Positions 11,278 through 23,700 of a stretch of 64,000 bases of DNA are shown piece after piece. Position 1 is the first letter of the stretch. Every line of letters starts with the position of its first letter. The position numbers and the translations under genes are program-made. The notes beneath the pieces were generated by a model. That model ran no database searches, was not told the origin of the DNA, and saw only the letters and a program-made list of their open reading frames with translations. The stretch lies in contig NW_020170514.1 of assembly GCF_000524195.1 (NCBI RefSeq), positions 126,273 to 190,272 on the forward strand. Direction: 5' to 3'. Source of the stretch: Echinococcus granulosus (lineage: Eukaryota; Platyhelminthes; Cestoda; Cyclophyllidea; Taeniidae).

Positions 11278-13579
11278 TTAACTTTGCTTTTTTAATCCTC
11301 CGTTTCATTTGTACCTCCTATCTGAACTTACACATTCCAATGTTGTTTGATAATCTGGGGACTTGACGCAAATTCAGACATTCTCGACCGATGTTCTGCT
11401 TGATTTTTGCGCCGTAGGTTCATCGTTAGGTGGTTGTAAATGGATTGGGTTATTTTTGGGTTCTGTATTATAGGGAAGTTGGAAACAACGAATGCTGTTC
11501 CGCTGCGTATTTGCCTACCCCAAGTTCGCTGGCGGCTGAGCCATCAATGCAGTCGCATGGTTTGATGCGGTTAGCCTGTAGGGCTAACATCACATGCCAT
11601 TTACCGCGGTATAGAGAACGACTTTACCGGGGCTGGGATGTGTTGGATGCAAAGTGTACCATCCAGTCACCACGGGATTACGCTGAAGGCTTTACGTATT
11701 CTCGTATGAAGCTTCATGATACCTATTTTTCGATAACTTGCTTGCAGTACTGGAAGACTGTCCATTTTATTTGCAAAGGGGCGGTCCCTATTGCTTAATA
11801 GTGGTTCCAAAGCGTTGTAATCCGAGCACACTACCAAGAAGTTGGAGACAATGTAGTCTAATCTACTATCGAGGCATGGGTAGTGTCTCCATACTTCTCC
11901 CCGATTCAAATAAAATCATCCGACTCGGGTGGCTTGCAATGCGCTTCAACAGCCGACCGCTTAGGATATTCTACCACACGAAATCTTGAACAGGTAGACC
12001 CGCTTGAATGTATGCTCCACTTCCATGCAATTCGTTTTCTTAAAGAAACTTCAATACGTTGGTTTCATGTTTACTTTTCGGCTTTTGTAATGGCGCCACT
12101 TAGCCGCTCTGTCGTTGTACCCTCGCTGGATGGACTAGCCTCTAGGTCATGTTAGTAATCCTGCCTGAGTATTATCTTTTTTTCTGTTTTCAGGGCTATC
12201 TTGGAGTTGGAATGGGCAAACCTCTAACAAACTATGTAATTGGGATGGTGAATTTTTTTGCGTGCACCACCTTTCTCAGACAACATCAGGCGACTGCTGT
12301 TGGGTGCATGAGATGGGAAAATTCAGACAATTCATATGAAAATAAGGATGCTTAAGCGATGTAAAATTGTTGCTCTCTAGCAATAACAAGAATTTGGCAT
12401 AGGGCAGTGGTGTATAAATCGGCTTGACCCTTGAAAACCAATCGCTTTCCTTGACAGCGGACCAATCAAATGTAAGCCCGTCTGATAACTTTTTATTCCC
12501 TGATATGAAAGATGTATTCCATTAAAACCCATTTAAGATAAATTACTTCTTCATTTGTTGACCATTCTGTGATGGATTTAGCCCCAAATCTTTCGCCATT
12601 TTCTGTGGATCACATTAAATTACGATGCCAATAAGGCAAACTATTTTTGTGACCTAGGCTTAAGGGGATTGCATAAAATGCGCAAGCCAAGCCAAAGGCT
12701 CAGATCTGCAAACACACCCGAGTCATAACTTCATTGGTGACGAAAATGTTATGCCTTATTTCTTCAGATCCATTTTCACTTTATATTATGCGTTAGCTAC
12801 AACTTTCAGGGTGGTAGGAGGGCAAGCTTGCCTCATCTATGGCAAGAAGATATTCAGGAAGTGGAATTTTTACTTTAGCCACGTGACAAATCGGCGTATT
12901 CTCCCCCTGGCTGTAAGGGACATTCCAGCTCGTTCTGCTATGCGATGAAAGGACCAAAATGCCCTTTGTTAGCTTGAATGGCTGGCAAATACTTCTACTT
13001 GATCCCACAATTCATCGAAAAACCCTTCTTCTGTGCCGAGATTCCTCCTAGTTGTACTATAAATGTCAAAAATGTAGTGATCCAAAAGTGTCAAGCTAAA
13101 AAATGGGTGGAATGCGTTAAGGTAAAGAGCGTGCAGTTCTTCCTATAAAGTTGAAGATTTGATGGGTTAGCGCTCCGTTTAGCAAAGGTTCCATTCACGT
13201 CATGTGGGTCGTTTTCTGGTAGGTTTTATGGGCAGTTAAAGTACTGAATTCGTGCATCCATGGTCCTTTTAATTATTCCCACCAATCGGTGTACCTTCGT
13301 CTGTTCCCTATTTGAAGAGGTGAAATTCACCTTAAAATTGTGCCCCACCAAAATCAGCAATTCGTGGGAACTAAATCTGTCATTTGAAACCTAAAACCTC
13401 CTTTCACTCACAACTTTCCCATTATCTATCAAAACGATTCCTGAAGGTGATGTGAGCACGAGCGAACAGAACTAAATCATTCTTTCCTTGCATTTTCCCC
13501 CATTATATTCCTAAAATCGGGGAAAATCGTAACCACAAGTGAATGTATTAAAAGAATATTTTGGGAAATTTACGCAGTG

Positions 13580-13820
13580 TTCCGTGACTTCTCTGTAGAC
13601 AAAGGGCGACAATAGTACTAAGGCAGAATGGGGGTCGCTGACGTGCAGAAGGGACTGAGAGGCTATTGGCATGGACTGAAGGCCATGCCGCCCCGTGGAA
13701 GTACAATGGCTAAGCCTTAAGTGCCCGCGTAACCAAGATGAAGAGGTAAATAAGCAGTTAAGGTAATGCATGGTCCCCTCTCATTTTGAGAGTCTTCATC
13801 GGCGCTCCTCTCAGTCAAAG
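13580..13820 (-). repeat. Dispersed repeat, copy A (inverted)
   Basis: The reverse complement resembles 15781-15988 along most of its length. The best part reads TGAGAGGCTATTGGCATGG then GGCCATGCCGCCCCGTGG here, against the complement of copy B with TGAGAGGCTGCTGGTATGG and GGCCATGCCACCCCGTGA. The flanking GACTGAG and GAGAGGGG blocks also correspond. No coding capacity is visible. It is probably an old non-autonomous transposon or SINE-like unit. Confidence 0.6.
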
Positions 13821-15031
13821 TCCCGCGTCGGCCATCACAACGCCCACGAACCAACCGCACCAGTAATCGAATTGGCGTGCAACTAAAAGGACATTTCCTC
13901 CCAACGTCATTGATCCCTACTGACAATCCTACTGGATTTGGAGTTTTGAACTTTTATGGAATTGGCTTGTAGGAAGAGGGGATGTGCGGGCCTAAAGGCA
14001 GCTTCATTTAATAAAGGACGGAGTTTAAAATGGTTTCGAAAGGGGAGGATTTCGCGTCTATTCCTTCTTGCCACTTCGTTCTCACTTCAGTACTGTCCAG
14101 CCAAGTATTTATTAAGATTCTGTCAAGTTTGTACATTACTGAAGCAGGTATCACATGTTCTCCTAGTTGACATTTCCATACAGACACGATGGACAGCTCA
14201 GCAATGAACATTTTCAGATGGTTCATAGCCACAACTAGTGTCGCTTTAATTGTTAATATCATTCCTGCAGAACATGTGGCTGGGGCGGTTGACTGTTAGG
14301 GAGTCGTCATAGATTCTCCTATCCGCAGCATATGCCATTCTTCCGTCACGTCTAGGTTTAGCATTCAGTAATGAAAATCCTGGTAGTTGTCCTTTGAGAT
14401 CGCAATCTCTTTCCGTTTGCACCAATGTGTCGCCCCGAGAAGCTCCTGAATACAAAGGCCAGAAAATGTATTGTCGACATTCCCAGGGGTCAGGCCACTC
14501 AGCGGAAGTACAATCAGGGGAGCCTTCAGTCCTCAAGAAACCAAAACAGTTAACCAAATAATCAAATCATTAAAAAAACTAAAGTTCTTGTTTTTTAAGT
14601 TCTGTGGCTTGAAATTTGACCTGAGTTGGATAACTCACATACTTTCATGTTGACTCATGACCGCAGGCATTTACGGGTAGAAGTACCCAAACCGCTGGTA
14701 AAACCTGACCAAACTAGCTTTATATCACCTTACCTAGCCCCGACAGCGTGCTTGTGCCTAATTTTGTAGTTAATTGGCAGTGATTAGTCTGGTGAATAAG
14801 AAAATGTCCTACGGGTGAGATACGAAGTTAATAAAAACCCTGACGATTTGCATGATAAGTAAAGCATAGAAATTCCCTTTGTATACAAAGATGGCGGTTT
14901 TAACCGGCAGCAAATCAGCGGAACTCTTCCCTCAGTTCCCGAAACCAGTCAACTGTTGCCACTAAAATATAACCCCGAAGTGAAGCAGCTTCACAGAAAA
15001 TGAATAAATATATAATGCTTTTGCTGTTTTT

Positions 15032-15052
15032 GTTTTAACTCTCGGCTTTGGT
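15032..15052 (+). repeat. Fragment related to the dispersed repeat's 5' side
   Basis: The segment TTTAACTCTCGGCTTTGGT is almost identical to TTTAACTCCCGGCTTTGGT at 62706-62724, which leads into repeat copy D. Only about 20 bp can be matched by eye, so this may be a truncated copy or a chance match. Confidence 0.3.
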
Positions 15053-15780
15053 AACGGGCATTCAAGGTTGTGCGATTGCATTTCAAGGGGGTCTTTGGGG
15101 GCTACTTTAGAGGCAGCAGAAAGCCAACCTAATCTCAATTGCCTCCTATAATGATTTCTGTTACTGAATACTAAACCTCAACGTGATGGAAGAAATGCCT
15201 ATGCGGCGGATGAGAGAGTCTATGACGGTCCCCCAACAGAAGGGTTGAGAATGGCGTCTACCTTCAGCAACTGCCTTAGTTCCGTGTTGCACTACAGGAA
15301 TGCTATTAACAAATGAAGTAACATCAGCCATGGACCATCTGAATTAGTTCCTTAAGAAGCCGTCTAAGGTATCTCTATGAGGGTGCCAATCAGTTGAACG
15401 AGCGATATCGCCTCCACCTCTCTAATGGCTGGATCCATCCCAGGTAGATAGATATGGCTGGGCAGCACTGAAGTGAGAAGATAATGCGACATGAAAGAAC
15501 AGGCGCAAAGCATCATCCCGCAGAACTACTTTACACATCGTCTCTATTAAATGATTCTGCTTTTAGGTCAGTGTTCTTGCGACTAGCGTTGGGGATACGA
15601 AATGACCGGCAAACTTTCTTTTTCCCCAATGCAGTTCCCATACAGAACAAAACTCCAGATTCAATAGGACCTTGCGGTTAAACATCTTCTTAGTTGGGCG
15701 CAAATTCGATTTCTTGACCAATTGGTTTGTGGATGTTTTTCCAACATCATGGACTACCCTGTGATGTCCAAAGCTGAAAA

Positions 15781-15988
15781 GTGACCGAGGGGTACGACAG
15801 GGACGACGCCCAAAAGGGGAGAGGGATTATGTACCACTTGAACTCTTTGTTCAACTCTCGACTGTACTTTCACGGGGTGGCATGGCCTCCAAGCCATACC
15901 AGCAGCCTCTCAGCCTTTCCATATATCAACAATCCTTATCCTGACCTATTATTTTGGCTTCTTTCGTCTTCAGAGAACTCTTGGGGCC
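15781..15988 (+). repeat. Dispersed repeat, copy B
   Basis: Shares blocks with copies A, C and D: CTGTACTTTCACGGGGTGG, GGCCTCCAAGCCATACCAG, and a 3' block CTTTCGTCTTCAGAGAACTC. The 3' block looks like a splice acceptor (pyrimidine-rich then CAG). Copy B faces copy A in inverted orientation, about 2 kb apart. Confidence 0.6.
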
Positions 15989-17700
15989 TAAATAAAAACT
16001 TATTAATTTACAATTTATTCATAATTATTAAATTTGATGTTTCGAATCAGTTGACTAATCAAGTTAGACATTTGAACCGGCATTTTTTTTTGCTAGAAAT
16101 CAAAAGTGTTTTCTAGCTAGACATCCAAGTCTAGAGAAAGCGTAGCCTTCTTTGGCTACTTCTGGGATATTTTGGGGTCGTTAAAAATAACTAGTTACTA
16201 TTCTGACTACGCAATTTGTCAACTCTTGAAATTTGAAGTCATTTAGAAGGCGGTTTGAAGCTCTAACGTCGTTAGGGGTTTGTCTCACTCAAAAGTAAGT
16301 GGCGGTGAAGTTGTGTCCAACTCTCATAAAACAGTCCGTACAGCTTATCAGATCGCTTCATTCTGGCGATAGAACTAGGTAGCTGCTTGATGCAGCTACT
16401 CATGAATCAATTGCAAATGTAAAAAGAATACCAAAGCTGTTAGTAAAGGTTGCATGCATACACCATACAGCTCTCGTAATGTTCGCTTTAACATTAAATG
16501 AGCTTAACAGACGAATAATTTTTATCCAGCGGATTCAGCATCTAACTGACGAACTCAGGTTTTATTGTGGCAGCTTTAACATCCTTATAAGCTTGTAGAC
16601 ACTCGTTGACTACGGAAACTGCTATTTACTGGTGCTGAAGATGCATGATTAATTATTAACGGTAATGGTGTGCACAGCTCCAATTTTCCCAAATACCTAA
16701 GTTTCGGTAAATAAATTTATTTTGTGAATAAATTGGACCACACTAAGAGGCGCATTCACACCAGCCCCACTTACCCATTAACCCTATGAACGGAAGGGTT
16801 TTGCCATATAGGGTTGTCAAGGGCGGTCCGCTTCACTACCTCGTCGGTTGTCGAATGTACCAGCGTCATGAGATTGAACATGGAAGACTTTAACCATGTT
16901 GCATGAAATTTCATGTAAAGTTATGCGTCTACCACACTACCAGGATCAGGCGGGTGTTCCGCGTGCTGACTGACTTTTGTCAACTGGGAGCCCTTACGAA
17001 TCGAGGGATGCATGGTCATCCTCAAAATATTCGAACCATTTCAATGCCTTAGTACGGACCAGTTGGGCCTCCCATCGCTATGCTGCACTGTACTTGAAGC
17101 CCATTTTATGGAGAGATTTCAGTTGGTGCGGTTTCTATAATTCATTTTATGCAGAAAAACTTCAACATCACACGCTGCCCCATGAACGCCCTGGGACTAT
17201 TACTTGACACCTTGATTAATCTTGTTTGGAATACCCCTCGACTTACATTCTAACCACTAGAGGGCAACTGACCACGCTAGGCCTTTGCCTCTACCACTGG
17301 GCCTCTCTTCTTCCATCTAGGCAAAGGCTCTAATCCGGTGCCTCCATTTGAAGGGCGATTTATTCAGGACGAATTACCATTCAATCTTAGATTCCAATTT
17401 CATAAACAAATTTAGCCTGAGGTTGCCACGGGAAGAGCTGATCGTTCTTTCTTAATGTCAAGCACTCCAGGTCACCGAAAGTGGTAAATAAGTCAATTCA
17501 ATATCAAAAATGGGAATTTGAATTGTCTTAAATGGTTTGATCACAGATGCCAAGCGAACTCAAAAAGAAGGTACAAACAAAATTCCTATATCGTTATAGC
17601 GTACATGCCTAGGCGTAAAATTAATGCAAAAGCATAGAATGAAGAAATAAATAAGCACTTTCTCTGCCTTAAATGTAACTTTTCGTGGAGGGGGGCCCTC

Positions 17701-20700
17701 TCAGTCTCCCACCGTAGTGATACTGCTACTTCCGGTGATGGTGGGTTTGACGGCAGTAGTGGTAGGAGCTTCCGTGGTGGTACTGGTGGCGGTGACTGTA
17801 TCGGGATCATTTGTCGTCGAGGCGTGTTCGAACAAGGCGGTTGGGTTATCCTGCCCTTCCCCCTCATTATCCTTCGGAATTTCGTCAGGATGGAGAATAC
17901 TCACTTCCTCAGGGTGTTTCCGTAGCTTCAATCGACGTTTCCGTGCCTCTTCAGCGTAGCGAATGCTGCTAAAAGTGTCCAAATCACTTCCACCACGATC
18001 CACCTCATCAGTACCCCGTTTACTAATCTCTTCCGCCAAAGTTTCGTGCCATCGTCTTCGTCCAGACACCGCAAGTTTGTGCTTCCGACGTCGAAAGAAC
18101 CCGAACCGGTAGAGAATGAGGATTAGGAGGGTTAGCAGCAAAATTCCCAGGACTAGACCAACCACAATTGGCCAAATGGGAATTTTGTAAAAAATTGTGG
18201 GTTTAATTTTTGTGAAGTAGAATATTTGTGGCATATTGAAGCTACCAACAGGTTCCGGAGATCTCAAAACTCCCTTGGGCACGGCTCCCTGATCCACAGT
18301 CAGACTTGTAACAATCTGGAAGAAACAAAAACAGCATGTATTCGTAGGTAGTGAGGCCAAATGATTGTTTTGTACAGCTTTGGGGATTGGGTACTCATAC
18401 AGCAGTGTAGGATAATTCCTCTAGCCTCTCGAGGGCTTGGCAATCAGTACTCCCCGAACTTGTTAAGTGATCGTTTAATGGTCTTTAGAAGGAGCTAATT
18501 CACACGTCATTTGAGTTTATTATCCCCCACAACTTGTATATCTACATGAGAACAAGAACTAAGCACTGCACACATTACCCACAGCATAATTAACCCAAGG
18601 TCTTGTCTTTCAACCATAACAACGTACGCCATTCTTGGTGGCTCACCTCTTGGTACGCCGCAGAAATGCAGTACTAGCAAATGCATTACGCCATTTCGTT
18701 GATATGACACAATTTTTTGCCTGTACTTTGCTTTCTTGGAGTGACAAAGCTGGTATGGAGCTCTAACCAATGGGCGGTCTGCCTATTCTCCAAATAAAAC
18801 TAAAGAGGTTTGTCCTTTCTTCGGAGATGCGTGAGGCTCACAAGCCACTCTTATCAGCAATAACCTACTTTGCTTTCCCGGAGTCTGATTTTACAGGTAC
18901 AGTTATTTGGGAAGAATACGTTGGGCCATTAAGCATGCTTCCCTGAAATGACAAAATTTATGGATTACGCAGATATTTCCTTGGTGGTGTAATAAAACGG
19001 TATTAGATTTGATGCAGAGACTCCGGCCGCTGGTGCATCTTGGTGACGGGGACTCCCGTTTATGGCTGCAGTCTCCCAACCCTTCGGGAGAGAGTGTTTA
19101 TCAAAGCAAAATGAGGAGTTTGTTACGGCCTTCTTTGAGTGGGAGATTCTAGTATGCCAAATGACTATATTAATGCTGGGCAAATTTATTTAGCATTTCG
19201 TCTTGCAGATCGCATTCATTCCACTTCTTCACTTCGGTTTTATGATTAAAATCTACCACTGGAGTCATTTAAAAGGTCATAATCCCTAATACCAACCGAC
19301 CAAATGTATTCTCTCGCTTGAAAACGTTACTTTTTCATTAAAGCGCGATTCAACCAAGCCTTTTTAATTCGTATTTTAATCCAAAAGACGGTTCTATTGA
19401 CGAATCTAATAAAACTGGTACTTCTCTCTCCAAAACGTTAACATTTTGCCAACATTTCGTTTGCGTTTGCAATTTTGACGCGCAAAGTAATCGGGATCGC
19501 GGTCTCCAGCGTTTAAGATGGTATGCACCGAGGACACCTGATCAAACTGTCAACCGGGCATCATTTGTGGTCCAAAAAACCGGCATTGACATTTTTAATA
19601 CCAGTTATTCGTTTTCTTGGCCTATCATCATCGTTTTTACTACTTGCATGTGTCGTCCAAAGTCCATCTACGTCAAAAAAGCTCTCATTTGATCTCTCGC
19701 TATGATAACCTCCTTTAAGGCGGTCCAGGATGCGCCATTGGCGATTGGTAGAACGAAAAAATGGTCTTATCTAGATAAAACCTTCAAAGGTCCCACTTAT
19801 GGTTATTTATCATCCCAGTAGCATTCATGTTGGGGGATGTTAATTTATTTTCAAATGTGGGTAGGCATTCTAATGCAAGATTGTCGGAGTTAGACACGAC
19901 ACCGATGAATGTAGCTTGGTGGAGAAAAAAGTACACTTTGCTTTTTGATTGTAAATTAAAGGGAAGAAGAGAAAGTATGTGACCACGCAGAAAAAGGAAT
20001 GCTGGTTCGGTGGTCGGTGGATCGCCTTATCCACCAACAGGGTTGATGATTATGTACTTTGGAATTGGAGAAAGCCATAAAAAGGTGCTGCAATCCTCAA
20101 TTAACTTAGGACGAATTGGCCTTGTTTAAAGTGAAAATGAATGGAGTATTTCCCGAAGAGCAGTTCAGCTTTCTAGATCTTAACGACTGAAAGCTAACTA
20201 CCAGCTAAACAATCTCTACTGGGTTACATTCAAGATCAAGGGATCAAACAAAATCAATGTCACATGAGAAGGTGAAGCACACCTACAATTATGTACATTT
20301 AAAAAAATCTGGAGCATGTGATACTTCTAGCCGTTTATTTGGCTTTTGAAAAGTTTCTCTCATTGCCACCAGATGACTGTGTCGCTGGGCGTTGATAAAA
20401 AGTTGATAGAATAAACAGTGTGATTGATATGACAGCTGTGATCCGGATTGGGAAACTTCATGAATGAGTGTTTATAGGTAAACACAAGCAAACGCACGCA
20501 TTGATACGTGCAGAATTTGTGCCGACATTGTCAGTACTAATTAGGCCAATTGGCATTTAAGGTCGGTGCATAAGTGATCAAGTGACCGCTAATGGCACAA
20601 TTGAGAAAGGCTCTGATAAATCATTTGCGGTCATTTGTTTTTTGAAAAAGAAAATCAGTTTTAACTGCGGGACTAACTAGTTTCATTAAAACTTCTATTA

Positions 20701-23700
20701 CTTCTAGTTTGCGTTTCTTTTGTTCATATTGACAAATAAATTTAGCCGAAGAGAGGAAAGATAGGAAAATAAATAGCTAGATAAATGGGTGCTAGGTGCT
20801 AAGGAATTTTCCTTAGGATATATGGAAAATTACGATAGTAATTTAGTCAAGTTAGAAAAGTGACCATACACGGAGATACAACTTCATGCACTACCTCAAT
20901 GACGCGTGCAGTGCGGTCCGTAATTAACAGCGTTTCGGTACAATGCGGGTAATAACAAAAACCACTTTACTCTATTGCCCGCCTATTTGCAAACCATGTA
21001 GTGTCTTCCCCCAGATAGAAGAGGTTATACTCGTTTCTTCACATTTCCTCATAACAATGCTTTCCCATGAAAGCCTACCTTTCTGTTCTTAAGGTGTAAC
21101 ACGCAGGACAGGACAGGTGAATCAAATCAAAATTTCCAAACATCCCAATAACTAGGATGCGTTCAATGGAACCCAAAACTACTTTCCTTTTAAAGTGTTG
21201 TTAAAATTGGATTTTACTAAGGAAGAGTTTTATCAATTCTACCCAACTCAAGAGTTAAAAGTGAATACTTCAATCAGAAAAGCGGGTGTTTTGAAGTGCC
21301 AAATTAATAGGAGAACAAACAAATATGTTTGTCATTAAAACGTTCTCATGAACCGTTCCTAGTATATTTCAACATCGTGCTTTGCACTAATCAAAACCAC
21401 CTTGAGCGTAAATAATGCGGAAGAGTGTTTAGATTAACTCGCCAAGGAGTCGTGTGAAAGCATTTAAGTTGTTAAGCCCTTGATACAGCTCCCTAAATGT
21501 GAGAATATTGTTCCCTGAACTTGGCACAGACCGAACGTGGCACGATTTTCGCTTTTAATTGGGGGCAAGATAGAAAAGTCATGTGGCACAGAATTGAACT
21601 GTTAAGTTAAATATCACCCAAGTGGCAAGAGTGTGAAGCACGTAAGTGCATTTGTTTCTTGTCAAGGAGGGGTTTGGATTTTTTGCCGAAGTGAAATTCT
21701 TAGCCTAGTACGGGATCAAGAATTTCATTATTTTTTTTAATGGAAACAAAAAATGAGCAACAGACCTCAATGTCGGAAGTGGAATACTGAAAGAAGGTTG
21801 GAGCATATAGCCAGCCCGTTACACTGATCTGAACTGGATGCTTCTTCTTCAGTTGCCTCAAGTGACAGATTATCTCGAGACACAGTGGTTTCCCAAACTT
21901 TTGCCCCACGCGCCCACATTGAATAACCTGGAAGAAATTGTGGCAACACGTAAGGTACACACATTTGTATTCAGTTGTTGGACAGTTTAACTGCAGTCAT
22001 CCATTAATACACAAAAATTCCCGTAAAAGGGTAATTTATTTGACGGAATTACAGAAATTTCAGCAATTTTGTAACGATGTTTTTATCTTTTTGGAAGTGA
22101 GGGACAAATAAATTTTGTTGCCTCTGGTGTATTTCGACACCCATTGTGGATATTTTCCCACTTCTCTTTTTTAGCTGTTTTATGGGTAAAACAGCATTTA
22201 ATGTGACTTTATTTTTGGATTTCAGGTAGGTGAACACAATAAAAAGAGATGAGTAACTTGGTTTACATTAGTCAGAGACGCAATTCTTTTACGTTAGCTT
22301 TGAATTTTCAGTTCATTAATCCCGTTAAATGAAAAGAGCACCGCCTAAACATCATCACCTCCTGGGAACCAGTTACCACAATCAGTTGTAAATCAACCAG
22401 GCCTTCAAGATAACCGTGAAAATTACAAGGTAACATCAAAGGAAGGACTGGGACCATCAAGTAGCGACGAAAAACCAACTTCAGAAGTAACAGTGGCTCT
22501 TATTATCGTTTGTTAAATACCGAACCAAGTAAACTGCTAGAGTTAACCGTTCCCGGCAGTACTTGATTAGCCTGAGGGAAGAATTTCACTGACAGTGGAA
22601 CGTAGAATTTTAACAATCCAGGTAACTAAAACATCTCATCAAGGCTCCTTAATCCTAGCCTCAACTGGCTCTGACACTGTCCATGAAGCTATTAGCAGGT
22701 CCTTTTCTTTGATGCCCCACAAACGGTGTTCGTAAGGGTGGAAAATGCCTTGCATATTTTGTTAAATGAAGATAGTTAGCATAGAATTAAAAATGCGGCC
22801 AGATTTGGTAAAAAGGCAAAGCTATTTTCCCGTATAAAAAGGCTAACATTAAACTAGCAATGCCAGTTGTTAATGTTTCGTAGGCAAATAACCGCTTTTT
22901 GGGTGGCATCGCTCATGCATTAGCTAACTCAACATCATTTTCTCACGTAATTCAGCAAAAATTTTCGACACTGATACGGTAAGTGTGTTTCCCGAACGAA
23001 AAACCGGTTAACGACCATGAACTTTTCGCCGAGTAGATAGAATGAAACAGTACACCATCTTCATAACTTTTCGGTCGAGAGTGCCTAAAAATCACCCAAA
23101 AAAGTGAGGAATCGTTTCGTTTTGCTAAATTAAGCATAATTCAGCCAGTTTTGGTAATTACTTTTTTGGTCAAAACACTATGTTTTCCGCACGGAAATTT
23201 CAAAGTAGTTGTTAAATAACAGATTTGGGTGCCAATTTTAGTTATAGAATATGTGGAAGATTTTCCCTAATTCAGCTTTATTTAAGAGTTCTCTGCGTCT
23301 TAAACTGTCTTCCTTTCATTGTCTACATGGTAAATAACCTGAAATTTCATCTACTGAACCATTTCAGAATGTCCATTTTGTTACATGAAAACGACTTCCG
23401 TTAAGTATAAGCTGAAAAAACCTGCTGCAACAGTCGGAGCGCTGCTAGACTTACGGTTTAGTTTAGGATTGTGCGGTAAGCAGAATAAGTCATTAAAAGT
23501 TGAATGTACTTATGTGGGTCAATGCGTGAATCGGCAAGAACTGGGGAGCAGCGTCAGGACAGAGGAGAGCTCTTCATACGTGTGCTATCACGGCCTCGAC
23601 CTCCTCAGCTGAAATGCTCTTCTGCATTGTTCCAATATGGCATTAACTGGTCCTGTTTTTTTTCCACTTCCAACCCAGTTCACTTTTTTTTACTTAGATG

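Larger units (their letters stand above)
11278..17700. other. Intergenic region between convergent RABGGTB and integrin alpha
   Basis: This 6.4-kb stretch holds no gene I can support. Open frames at about 11430-12360, 14150-14560 and 16980-17210 are short, overlap on both strands and have no motif. Two copies of a dispersed repeat lie at 13580-13820 (minus) and 15781-15988 (plus), and a fragment matching another copy lies at 15032-15052. On the minus strand an AATAAA at 17359-17364 could serve integrin alpha, about 340 nt past its stop. Confidence 0.5.

Noticed and set aside
11430..12360. Cluster of open frames downstream of RABGGTB
   Set aside because: They overlap in different phases on both strands and show no conserved motif; more like decayed mobile DNA.
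16977..17207. 76-codon plus-strand frame
   Set aside because: No recognisable domain and no flanking splice or promoter signal.
17275..17340. Imperfect inverted repeat around CTTTGCC/GGCAAAG
   Set aside because: The arms pair poorly beyond seven or eight bases and nothing links it to a gene or element.
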